38,221 nt of DNA, from assembly GCA_964058805.1 (NCBI GenBank), contig CAXKVV010001001.1, forward strand, positions 1 to 38,221, given 5' to 3'. A program made the translations under genes and the position numbers. This DNA is from Schoenoplectus triqueter. Its lineage: Eukaryota > Streptophyta > Magnoliopsida > Poales > Cyperaceae. Position 1 is the first letter of the stretch. Every line of letters begins with the position of its first letter. The notes below the pieces were generated by a model that worked only from the letters and a program-made list of their open reading frames with translations, did no database searches and was not told where the DNA came from. This document shows positions 13,001 through 23,250 of this stretch, piece by piece.

Positions 13001-13600
13001 GCGCGCCCGGACTCGTTTTCGGCGGTCTCGAAGGCGTCGGGTCCCGTTTTCGACGGTACCGAGTTCGTCGGGTCCCGTTTTCATGTTTTACGCACACGGA
13101 TTGTTTTCGGCGGTACCGAGGGCGTCGGGTCTCGTTTCCATGATTCGCGCGCCCTGACTCGTTTTCGACGGTACCGAGGGCCTCGGATCCAGTTTCTAAG
13201 TTTTTCGCGCCCGGACTCGTTTTCGGCGGTACCGAGGGCGTCGTGTCTCGTTTTCTTGTTTTGCGCGCCCGCACTAGTTTTCGGCGGTAACGAGGGCGTC
13301 AGGTCTCGTTTTCATGTTTTGCGCGCCCGGACTCGTTTTCGGCCGTACCGAGGGCGTCGGCTCCCGTTTCCATGTTTTGCGCGCCCCGACTCATTTTCGG
13401 CGGTCCCGAGGGCGTCGGCTCCCGTTTTCATGTTTTGCGCTCCCTGACTCGGTTTTTGCGGTAACGAGGGCGTCATGTCCCGTTTTATTGTTTTGCGCGC
13501 CCGGACTCATTTTTGGCGGAACCGAGGGCGTCGGGTCCCGTTTTCATGTTTTGCGCGCCTGGACTCATTTTAGACGGTACCGAGGGCCTCGGATCCAGTT
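4100..13600 (+). repeat. Satellite domain B: blocks of about 1.6 and 3.2 kb
   Basis: This domain contains long multi-unit blocks in repeated order. About 4.1-4.85 kb matches about 6.05-6.77 kb at an offset of 1,916 bp. About 5.23-6.2 kb matches about 6.85-7.83 kb at 1,627 bp, and about 6.27-6.95 kb matches about 7.84-8.5 kb at 1,569 bp, one 58-bp unit less. Recurrent markers are GGCCGTACC with GGCTCCCG, the short unit containing GGCATGGAGTG, GGATCG with a missing base, and CTCAGATCCAG. Limits are approximate. Confidence 0.8.
6750..13138 (+). repeat. 3,194-bp tandem duplication (two adjacent copies)
   Basis: Copy 1 (about 6750-9944) and copy 2 (about 9945-13138) match unit for unit at an offset of 3,194 bp, falling to 3,193 after a one-base difference near 9.14 kb (CATGAAATCG in copy 1 against CATGATTCG in copy 2). 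Shared diagnostic features are the GGCATGGAGTG (copy 2: GGCATGGACTG) short unit, several 27-bp deletions at the same places, CTCAGATCCAG, and GTATCATTTTAATTTTTTG at about 8832 and 12026. Each copy is itself two diverged sub-blocks of about 1.6 kb. A partial third copy continues past 13.14 kb. Confidence 0.85.
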
Positions 13601-16150
13601 TCTAAGTTTTGCGCGCCCGGACTCGTTTTCGGCGGTACCGAGGGCGTCGTGTCTCGTTTTCTTGTTTTGCGCACCCGGACTAGTTTTCGGCGGTAACGAG
13701 GGCGTCAGGTCTCGTTTTCATGTTTTGCACGCCCAGACTCGTTTTCGGCCGTACCGAGGGCGTCGGCTCCCGTTTCCATGTTTTGCGCGCCCCGACTCGT
13801 TTTCGGCGATCCCGAGGGCGTCGGCTCCCGTTTTCACGTTTTGCGCGTCCCTGTCTCGTTTTCGGCGGTACCGAGGGCGTCGGGTCCCATTTTCATGTTT
13901 TGCGCGCGGACTCGTTTTCGGCATCGAGTGCGTCGGGTCCCGTTTTAATATTTTGCGCGCCCGGACTCTTTTTCGGCGGTCTCGAGGGCGTCGCTCCCGT
14001 TTTCAGCGATATCGAGGGCGTCGGCTCCTATTTTCATGTTTTGCGCGCCCGGACTCATTTTCGTCGATACCGAGGGCGTCGGGTCCCGTTTTCACGTTTT
14101 GCGCTCCCGGACTCGTTTTCGGCAGTACCGAGGGCGTCAGGTCTCGTTTTCATGTTTTGCGCGCCCGGACCAGTTTTCGGCGGTACCGAGGGCGTCAGGT
14201 CTCGTTTTAATGTTTTGCGCGCCCGGACTCGTTTTCGGCCGAACCGAGGGCGTCGGCTCCCGTTTCCGGCGGTACCGAGGGCGTCGGGTCCCGTTTTCTT
14301 GTTTTGCGCGCCCGGACTCGTTTTCGGCAATACCGAGGGCGTCGGGACCCGTTTTCATGTTTTGTTCGCCCGGACTCGTTTTTAGCGGTCTCGAGTGCGT
14401 CGGGTCCCGTTTTCGGCGGTATCGAGGGCGTCGAGTATCGTTTTCATGTTTTGCGCGCCCGAACTCATTTTCGGCGGTTTCGCCGGCGTCGGGTATCGTT
14501 TTCATGTTTTGCGCGCCCGAACTCATTTTCGGTGGTACCGAGGGCGTTGGGTCTCGTTTTCATGTTTTGCGCGCCCGAACTCATTTTCGGAGGTACCGAG
14601 GGCGTTGGGTCCCGTTTTCAAGTATTGCGCGCCCGGATTCATTTTCGGCGGTACCCAGGGCGTCGGGTCCCGTTTTCATGTTTTGCGCGCCCTGACTCGT
14701 TTTCGGCGGTACCGAGGGCGTGAGGTCCCGTTTTCATGTTTTGCGCGCCCGGACTCGTTATCGGCGGTACCGAGGGCGTCGGGTCTCGTTTTCATATTTT
14801 GGGCGCCCGGGCTCGTTTTCGGCGGTACCGAGGTCGTCGGGTCCCGTTTTCATGTTTTGCGCGGCCGGACTCGTTTTCGGCGGTACCGAGGGCGTCGGGT
14901 CTCGTTTCCATGATTTGCGCGCCCGGACTAGTTTTCGGCGGTACCGATGGCGTCGGGTCTCGTTTTCATATTTTGGGCGCCCGGACTCGTTTTCGGCGGT
15001 ACCGAGGTCGTCGGGTCCCGTTTTCATGTTTTGCGCGGCCGGACTCGTTTTCGGCGGTACCGAGGGCGTCGGGTCTCGTTTCCATGATTTGCGCGCCCGG
15101 ACTCGTTTTCGATGGTACCGAGGGCCTCAGATCCAGTTTCCAAGTTTTGCGCGCCCGGACTCGTTTTCGGCGGTACCGAGGGCGTCGTGTTTCGTTTTTC
15201 TTGTTTTGCGCGCCCGGACTAGTTTTCGGCGATAACGAGGGCGTCGGGTCTCGTTTTCATGTTTTGCGCGCCCAGACTCATTTTCGGCCGTACCGAGGGC
15301 GTCGGCTCCCGTTTCCATGTTTTGCGCGCCCCGACTCGTTTTCGGCGGTCCCGAGGGCGTCGGTCCCGTTTCCGGCGATATCGAGGGCGTCGGCTCCCGT
15401 TTTCACGTTTTGCGCTCCCGGAGTCGTTTTCGGCGGTACCGAGGTTGTCGGTTCCCGTTTTCATGTTTTGCACGCCCGGACTCATTTTCGTCGATACCGA
15501 GGGCGTCGTGTTTCGTTTTTCTTGTTTTGCGCGCCCGGACTCGTTTTCGGCGGTCTCGAAGGCGTCGGGTCCCGTTTTTAGCGGAACCGAGGTCGTCGGG
15601 TCCCATTTTCATGTTTTGCGCGCCCGGACTCGTTTTAGACGGTACCGAGGGTGTCGGTTATCGTTTTAATGTTTTGCTTGCCCGAACTCATTTTCGGCGG
15701 TACCGAGGGCGTCGGGTCTCGTTTTCATGTTTTGCGCGCCCGAACTCGTTTTCGGCGATACCGAGGGCGTCGGGACCCGTTTTCATGTTTTGTTCGCCCG
15801 GACTCGTTTTGAGCGGTCTCGAGTGCGTCGGGTCCCGTTTTCGGCGGTATCGAGGGCGTCGAGTATCGTTTTCTTATTTTGCGCGCCCGGACTCATTTTC
15901 GGCGGTCTCGAAGGCGTTGGGTTCCGTTTTCGGCGGTACCGAGGGCGTCGTGTCTCATTTTCTTGTTTTGCGCGCCCGAACTCTTTTACGGCTGTACCGA
16001 GGGCGTCGGGTCCCGTTTTCTTATTTTGCGCGCCCGGACTCGTTTTAGACGGTACCGAGGGCGTCGGGTATCGTTTTAATGTTTTGCTCGCCCGAACTCA
16101 TTTTCGGCGGTACCGAGGGCGTCGGGTCTCGTTTTTATGTTTTGCACGCC
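13600..16150 (+). repeat. Satellite domain C: divergent transition array
   Basis: Units here resemble domain A: GGTCTCGAGTG, GAGTATCG, GGTTTCGCCGG, TTTTAGACGG and truncated 31-bp units. They are mixed with GGCCGTACC/GGCTCCCG units of domain B. Two units carry an extra T (CGTTTTTCTTG near 15.19 and 15.51 kb). No long regular higher-order period is visible. The right edge is where the 57-bp and CAAG variants of domain D first appear. Confidence 0.7.
14761..15108 (+). repeat. 174-bp (three-unit) tandem duplication
   Basis: The three-unit block marked by CATATTTTGGGCGCCCGG, GAGGTCGTCGG and GCGCGGCCGG occurs twice in direct succession, at 14761-14934 and 14935-15108. The offset is exactly 174 bp (3 x 58). 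The copies differ at a few bases only (GAGGGCG/GATGGCG, GGGCTCG/GGACTCG), so the exchange looks recent compared with the divergence of surrounding units. 174 bp is also the smallest period that restores the reading frame. Confidence 0.9.
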
Positions 16151-19020
16151 CGAACTCGTTTTCGGCGATACCGAGGGCGTCAGGTCCCGTTTTCATGTTT
16201 TGCGCGCCCAGATTCGTTTTCGGCGGTACCGGGGCGTCGGGACCCGTTTTCAAGTTTTGCGCGCCCGGACTTGTTTTTTGCGGTACCGAGGGCCTCGGGT
16301 CCCGTTTTCAAGATTTGCGCGCTCGGACTCATTTTCGGCGGTACCGAGGGCGTCGGGTCCCGTTTTCATGTTTTGCGAGCCCGGATTCGTTTTCGGCGGT
16401 ACCGGGGCGTCGGGACCCGTTTTCAAGTTTTGCGCGCCCGGACTCGTTTTCGGCGGTACCGAGGGCCTCGGATCCCGTTTTCAAGATTTGCGCGCTCGGA
16501 CTCAGTTTCGGCGGTACCGAGCGCGTCGGGTCCCGTTTTTATGTTTTGCGCGCCCGGACTCGTTTTCGGCGGTACCGAGGGCGTCGGGTCCCGTTTTCAT
16601 GTTTTGCGGGCCCGGACTCGTTTTCGACGGTACCGAGGGCGTCGGGTCCCGTTTTCATGTTTTGCGCGCCCAGATTCGTTTTCGGCGGTACCGGGGCGTC
16701 GGGACCCGTTTTCAAGTTTTGCGCGCCCGGACTTGTTTTCGGCGGTACCGAGGGCCTCGGGTCCCGTTTTCAAGATTTGCGCGCTCGGACTCATTTTCGG
16801 CGGTACCGAGGGCGTCGGGTCCCGTTTTCATGTTTTGCGCGCCCGGATTCGTTTTCGGCGGTACCGGGGCGTCGGGACCCGTTTTCAAGTTTTGCGCGCC
16901 CGGATTCGTTTTCGGCGGTACCGAGGGCCTCGGGTCCCGTTTTCAAGATTTGCGCGCTCGGACTCATTTTCGGCGGTACCGAGCGCGTCGGGTCCCGTTT
17001 TTATGTTTTGCGCGCCCGGACTCGTTTTCGGCGGTACCGAGGGCGTCGGGTCCCGTTTTCATGTTTTGCGGGCCCGGACTCGTTTTCGACGGTACCGAGG
17101 GCGTCGGGTCCCGTTTTTATGTTTTGCGCGCCCTGATTCGTTTTCGGCGGTACCGGGGGCGTCGGATCCTGTTTTCAAGATTTGCGCGCCCGGACTCGTT
17201 TTCGACGGTACCGAGGGCGTCGAGTCCCGTTTTCATGTTTTGCGCGCCCCGCCTCGTTTTCGGCGGTGCCGAGGGCGTCGGGGATCTTTTTCATGTTTTG
17301 CGCGCCCGGACTCGTTTTCGGCGGTACCGAGGGCGTCGGGTATCTTTTTCATGTTTTGCGCGCCGGCACTCGTTTTCGGCGGTACCGAGGGCGTCGGGTC
17401 CCGTTTTCATGTTTTGCGCGCCCGGATTCGTTTTCGGCGGTACCGGGGGCGTCTGGACCCGATTTCAAGCTTTTGCGCGCCCGGACTCGTTTTCGGCGGT
17501 ACCGAGGGCGTCGGGACCCGTTTTCAAGATTTGCGCGCTCGGACTCATTTTCGACGGTACCGAGGGCGTCGGGTCCCGTTTTTATGTTTTGCGCGCCCGG
17601 ACTCATTTTCGGCGGTACCGAGGGCTTCGGGTCCCGTTTTCATGTTTTGCGCGCCCTGATTCGTTTTCGGCGGTACCGGGGGCGTCGGGTCTCGTTTTCA
17701 AGATGTGCGCGCCCGGACTCGTTTTCGACGGTACCGAGGGCGTCGAGTCCCATTTTCATGTTTTGCGCGCCCCGCCTCGTTTTCGGCGGTGCCGAGGGCG
17801 TCGGGGATCTTTTTCATGTTTTGCGCGCCCGGACTCGTTTTCAGCGGTCCCGAGGGCGTCGGGTATCTTTTTCATGTTTTGCGCGCCCGGACTCGTTTTC
17901 GGCGGTACCGAGGGCGTCAGGTCCCGTTTTCATGTTTTGCGCGCCCGGATTCGTTTTCGGCGGTACCGGGGCGTCGGGACCCGTTTTCAAGTTTTGCGCG
18001 CCCGGACTCGTTTTCGGCGGTATCGAGGGCCTCGGGTCCCGTTTTCAAGATTTGCGCGCTCGGACTCATTTTCGGCGGTACCGAGCGCGTCGGGTCCCGT
18101 TTTTATGTTTTGCGCGCCCGGACTCGTTTTCTGCGGTACCGAGGGCGTCGGGTCCCGTTTTCATGTTTTGCGGGCCCGGACTCGTTTTCGACGGTACCGA
18201 GGGCGTCGGGTCCCGTTTTCATGTTTTGCGCGCCCTGATTCGTTTTCGGCGGTACCGGGGGCGTCGGGTCCCGTTTTCAAGATTTGCGCGCCCGGACTCG
18301 TTTTCGACGGTACCGAGGGCGTCGAGTCCCGTTTTCATGTTTTGCGCGCCCCGCCTCGTTTTCGGCGGTGCCGAGGGCGTCGGGGATCTTTTTCATGTTT
18401 TGCGCGCCCAGACTCGTTTTCGGCGGTACCGAGGGCGTCGGGTATCTTTTTCATGTTTTGCGCGCCCGGACTCGTTTTCGACGGTACCGAGGGCGTCGGG
18501 TCTCGTTTTTATGTTTTGCGCGCCCTGATTCGTTTTCGGCGGTACCGGGGGCGTCGGATCCCGTTTTCAAGATTTGCGCGCCCGGACTCGTTTTCGACGG
18601 TACCGAGGGCGTCGAGTCCCGTTTTCATGTTTTGCGCGCCCCGCCTCGTTTTCGGCGGTGCCGAGGGCGTCGGGGATCTTTTTCATGTTTTGCGCGCCCG
18701 GACTCGTTTTCGGCGGTACCGAGGGCGTCGGGTATCTTTTTCATGTTTTGCGCGCCGGCACTCGTTTTCGGCGGTACCGAGGGCGTCGGGTCCCGTTTTC
18801 ATGTTTTGCGCGCCCGGATTCGTTTTCGGCGGTACCGGGGGCGTCGGGACCTGATTTCAAGTTTTGCGCGCCCGGACTCGTTTTCGACGGTACCGAGGGC
18901 GTCGAGTCCCATTTTCATGTTTTGCGCGCCCCGCCTCGTTTTCGGCGGTGCCGAGGGCGTCGGGGATCTTTTTCATGTTTTGCGCGCCCGGACTCGTTTT
19001 CAGCGGTACCGAGGGCGTCG
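16150..19020 (+). repeat. Satellite domain D: first block of the younger variant set
   Basis: A new set of variants begins here: a 57-bp unit with TACCGGGGCG (one G fewer), CAAGTTTTG and CAAGATTTG in place of CATGTTTTG, GCGCTCGG, GAGCGCG, GCGGGCCCGG, CCCCGCCTCG with GGTGCCG, and GGGGATCTTTTTC. The order of these resembles the 24.6-38 kb higher-order repeat, but the blocks are irregular. I found no 31-bp truncated units. One 59-bp unit (CAAGCTTTTG near 17467) has an extra base and creates a HindIII site. Confidence 0.75.
16165..17088 (+). repeat. 462-bp tandem duplication
   Basis: About 16165-16626 and 16627-17088 carry the same eight units in the same order, beginning near GCCCAGATTCG (16207 and 16669). 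Each copy contains two 57-bp units, so the period is 8 x 58 minus 2 = 462 bp, matching the observed offset. Edges are approximate to within one unit. Confidence 0.75.
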
Positions 19021-19450
19021 GGACCCGTTTTCATGTTTTGTTCGCCCGGACTCATTTTGAGCGGTCTCGAGTGCGTCGGGTCCCGTTTTCGGCGGTATCG
19101 AGGGCGTCGAGTATCGTTTTCTTATTTTGCGCGCCCGGACTCATTTTCGGCGGTCTCGAAGGCGTCGGGTTCCGTTTTCGGCGGTACCGAGGGCGTCGTG
19201 TCTAATTTTCTTGTTTTGCGCGCCCGAACTCTTTTACGGCTGTACCGAGGGCGTCGGGTCCCGTTTTCATGTTTTGCGCGCCCGGACTCGTTTTAGAAGG
19301 TACCGAGGGCGTCGGGTATCGTTTTAATGTTTTGCTCGCCCGAATTCATTTTCGGCGGTACCGAGGGCGTCGGGTCTCGTTTTTATGTTTTGCACGCCCG
19401 AACTCGTTTTCGGCGATACCGAGGGCGTCGGGTCCCGTTTTCATGTTTTG
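19020..19450 (+). repeat. Island of older-type units within the younger array
   Basis: This stretch returns abruptly to domain A/C variants: TTCGCCCGG, GAGCGGTCTCGAG, a 31-bp truncated unit, GAGTATCG, ACTCTTTTACGGC and GGTATCGTTTTAATG. It matches about 15.77-16.20 kb at an offset of 3,248 bp, exactly 56 x 58. The following younger-type units also match at the same offset to about 19.58 kb. It is therefore best read as a duplicated copy of the domain C/D boundary. Confidence 0.8.
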
Positions 19451-22060
19451 CGCGCCCAGATTCATTTTCGACGGTACCGGGGCGTCGGGACCCGTTTTCA
19501 AGTTTTGCGCGCCCGGACTTATTTTCGGCGGTACCGAGGGCCTCGGGTCCCGTTTTCAAGATTTGCGCGCTCGGACTCATTTTCGGCGGTACCGAGGGCG
19601 TCGGGTCCCGTTTTCATGTTTTGCGCGCCCGGATTCGTTTTCGGCGGTACCGGGGCGTCGGGACCCGTTTTCAAGTTTTGCGCGCCCGGATTCGTTTTCG
19701 GCGGTACCGAGGGCCTCGGGTCCCGTTTTCAAGATTTGCGCGCTCGGGCTTATTTTCGGCGGTACCGAGCGCGTTGGGTCCCGTTTTTATGTTTTGCGCG
19801 CCCGGACTCGTTTTCGGCGGTACCGAGGGCGTCGGGTCCCGTTTTCATGTTTTGCGGGCCCGGACTCGTTTTCGACGGTACCGAGGGCGTCGGGTCCCGT
19901 TTTTATGTTTTGCGCGCCCTGATTCGTTTTCGGCGGTACCGGGGGCGTCGGATCCTGTTTTCAAGATTTGCGCGCCCGGACTCGTTTTCGACGGTACCGA
20001 GGGCGTCGAGTCCCGTTTTCATGTTTTGCGCGCCCCGCCTCGTTTTCGGCGGTGCCGAGGGCGTCGGGGATCTTTTTCATGTTTTGCGCGCCTGGACTCG
20101 TTTTCGGCGGTACCGAGGGCGTCGGGTATCTTTTTCATGTTTTGCGCGCCGGCACTCGTTTTCGGCGGTACCGACGGCGTCGGGTCCCGTTTTCATGTTT
20201 TGCGCGCCCGGATTCGTTTTCGGCGGTACCGGGGCGTCGGGACCCGTTTTCAAGTTTTGCGCGCCCGGACTCGTTTTCGGCGGTACCGAGGGCCTCGGGA
20301 CCCGTTTTCAAGATTTGCGCGCTCGGACTCATTTTCGACGGTACCGAGGGCATCGGGTCCCGTTTTTATGTTTTGCGCGCCCGGACTCATTTTCGGCGGT
20401 ACAGAGGGCGTCGGGGATCTTTTTCATGTTTTGCGCGCCCGGACTCGTTTTCGGCGGTACCGAGGGCGTCGGGTCCCGTTTTCATTTTTTGCGCGCCCGG
20501 ACTCGTTTTCGGCGGTACCGAGGGCGTCGGGACCCGTTTTCAAGTTTTGCGCGCCCGGACTCGTTTTCGGCGGTACCGAGGGCGTCGGGACCCGTTTTCA
20601 AGTTTTGCGCGCCCGGACTCGTTTTCGGCGGTACCGAGGGCGTTGGGTCCCGTTTTCATGTTTTGCGGGCCCGGACTCGTTTTCGACGGTACCGAGGGCG
20701 TCGGGTCCCGTTTTCATGTTTTGCGCGCCCTGATTCGTTTTCGGCGGTACCGGGGGCGTCGGGTCCCGTTTTCATGTTTTGCGCGCCCGGACTCATTTTC
20801 GACGGTACCGAGGGCCTCGGGTCCCGTTTTTATGTTTTGCGCGCCCGGACTCATTTTCGGCGCTACCGAGGGCGTCGGGTCCCGTTTTCATGTTTTGCGC
20901 GCCCTGATTCGTTTTCGGCGGTACCGGGGGCGTCGGGTCCCGTTTTCAAGATTTGCGCGCCCGGACTCGTTTTCGACGGTACCGAGGGCGTCGAGTCCCG
21001 TTTTCATGTTTTGCGCGCCCCGCCTCGTTTTCGGCGGTGCCGAGGGCGTCGGGGATCTTTTTCATGTTTTGCGCGCCCGGACTCGTTTTCGGCGGTACCG
21101 AGGGCGTCGGGTATCTTTTTCGTGTTTTGCGCGCCCGGATTCGTTTTCGGCGGTATCGGGGCGTCGGGACCCGTTTTCAAGTTTTGCGCGCCCGGACTCG
21201 TTTTCGGCGGTACCGAGGGCCTCGGGTCCTGTTTTCAAGATTTGCGCGCTCGGACTCATTTTCGACGGTACCGAGGGCGTCGGGTCCCGTTTTTATGTTT
21301 TGCGCGCCCGGACTCGTTTTCGGCGGTACCGAGGGCGTCTTGTCCCATTTTCATGTTTTGCTTGCCCGGACGGGCTTTCGGCTGTACCGAGGGCGTCGGG
21401 TCCCGTTTCCATGTTTTGCCCGCCCCGACTCGTTTTCGGCGGTACCGAGGACGTCGGGTCCCGTTTTCATGTTTTGCGCGCCCGGATTCGTTTTCGGCGG
21501 TACCGGGGGCGTCGGGACTCGTTTTCAAGTTTTGCGCGCCCGGACTCGTTTTCGGCGGTACCGAGGGCGTCGGGACCCGTTTTCAAGATTTGCGCGCTCG
21601 AACTCATTTTCGACGGTACCGAGGGCGTCGGGTCCCGTTTTTATGTTTTGCGCGCCCGGACTCGTTTTCGGCGGTACCGAGGGCGTCTTGTCCCATTTTC
21701 ATGTTTTGCGCGCCCGGACGGGCTTTCGGCTGTACCGAGGGCGTCGGGTCCCGTTTCCATGTTTTGCCCGCCCCGACTCTTTTTCGGCGGTACCGAGGGC
21801 GTCGGGTATCTTTTTCATGTTTTGCGCGCCCGGACTCGTTTTTTTGCGGTACCGAGGGCGTCGGGTCCCGTTTTCATGTCTTGCGCGCCCCGACTCGTTT
21901 TCGGCGGTACCGAGGGCGTGCAGTCCCTTTTTCATGTTTTGCGCGCCCGGACTCGTTTTCGGCGGTACCGAGGGCGTCTTGTCCCATTTTCATGTTTTGC
22001 GCTCCCGGACACGTTTTCGGCGGTACCGAGGGACTCGGGTCCCGTTTTCAAGATTTGCGC
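19450..22060 (+). repeat. Satellite domain F: irregular younger array
   Basis: Younger-type variants (57-bp units near 19.48, 19.65, 20.23 and 21.16 kb, CAAG units, CCCCGCCTCG) occur in partly scrambled order. About 19.44-20.15 kb matches about 16.65-17.36 kb at an offset of 2,786 bp. Near 20.44-20.64 kb several nearly identical consensus-like units lie side by side. GGACGGGCTTTCGGC and CTTGTCCCATT are variants private to this part and the next. Confidence 0.7.
21118..21814 (+). repeat. 348-bp tandem duplication (six units)
   Basis: The linked variants CTTGTCCCATT, GGACGGGCTTTCGGC, CGTTTCCATG and GCCCGCCCCGACTC occur twice at an offset of 348 bp (CTTGTCCC at 21339 and 21687), which is 6 x 58. 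The order of flanking CAAG units is also repeated. Edges are approximate. Confidence 0.8.
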
Positions 22061-23250
22061 GCCCGGACTCGTTTTCGACGATACCGAGGGCCTCGGGTCC
22101 AGTTTTCAGGTTTTGCGCGCCCGGACTCGTTTTTGGCGGTCTCGAAGGCGTCGGGTCCCGTTTTCGGCGGTACCGTGGGCGTCGTGTCTCATTTTCTTGT
22201 TTTGCGCGCCCGAACTCGTTTTCGGCGGTACCGAGGGCGTCGGGTCCCGTTTTCATGTTTTGCGCGCACGGACTCGTTTTCGGCCGTACCGAGGCCGTCG
22301 GCTCCTGTTTCCATGTTTTGCGCGCCCCGACTCGTTTTCGCCGGTCCCGAGGGCGTCGGCTCCCGTTTTCACGTTTTGCGCGTCCCTGACTCGTTTTCGG
22401 CGGTACCGAGGGCGTCGGGTCCCATTTTCATGTTTTGCGCGCCCGGACTCATTTTCGGCGATATCGAGTGCGTCGGGTCCCGTTTTAATGTTTTGCGCGC
22501 CCGGACTCGTTTTCAGCGGTCTCGTGGGCGTCGGGTCCCGTTTTCGTCGGTCCCGAAGGCGTCGGGTCTCGTTTTCATATTTTGCGCGCCCGAACTCATT
22601 TTCGGCGGTACCGAGGGCGTCGGGTCTCGTTTTAATGTTTTGCGCGCCTGGACTAGTGTTCGGAGGTACAGAGTGCGTCGGGTCCCTTTTTCATGTTTTG
22701 CGCGCCCGGACTCGTTTACGGCGGTACCGAAGGCGTCGGGTTTGGTTTTCATGTTTTGCGCTGCCTGACTCGTTTTTGGCGGTAACGAGGGCGTCAGGTC
22801 CCGTTTTCATGTTTTGCGCGCCCGGACTCATTTTTGGCGGAACCGAGGGCGTCGGGTCCCGTTTTCATGTTTTGCTCGTCCAGACTCGTTTACGGCGATA
22901 TCGAGTGCGTCGGGTCCCGTTTTAATGTTTTGCGCGCCCGGACTCGTTTTAGACGGTACCGAGTGCGTCGGGTATCGTTTTAATGTTTTGCTCGCCCGAA
23001 CTCATTTTCGGCGGTACCGAGGGCGTTGGGTCTCGTTTTCATGTTTTGCGCGCCCGAACTCGTTTTCGGCGATACCGAGGGCGTCGGGTCCCGTTTTCAT
23101 GTTTTGTGCGCCCGGACTCGTTTTCAGCGGTCTCGAGGGCGTCGGGTCCCGTTTTAATGTTTTGCGCGCCCGGTCTCGTTTTCGGCGGTCTCGAAGGCGT
23201 CGGGTCCCGTTTTCGGCGGTACTGAGGGCGTCGGGTCCCATTTTCATGTT
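22060..23250 (+). repeat. Second island of older-type units
   Basis: The array reverts to older variants: GGTCTCGAAGG, 31-bp truncated units near 22.16, 22.54 and 23.21 kb, GGCCGTACC with GGCTCC, TTTTAGACGG, GATATCGAGTG and TTTTAATG. Much of it resembles 3.6-4.2 kb, for example GGAGGTAC followed by AGTGCGTCGGGTCCC near 22.66 kb and 3.96 kb. It ends where GTATCTTTTTC units resume. Confidence 0.75.
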
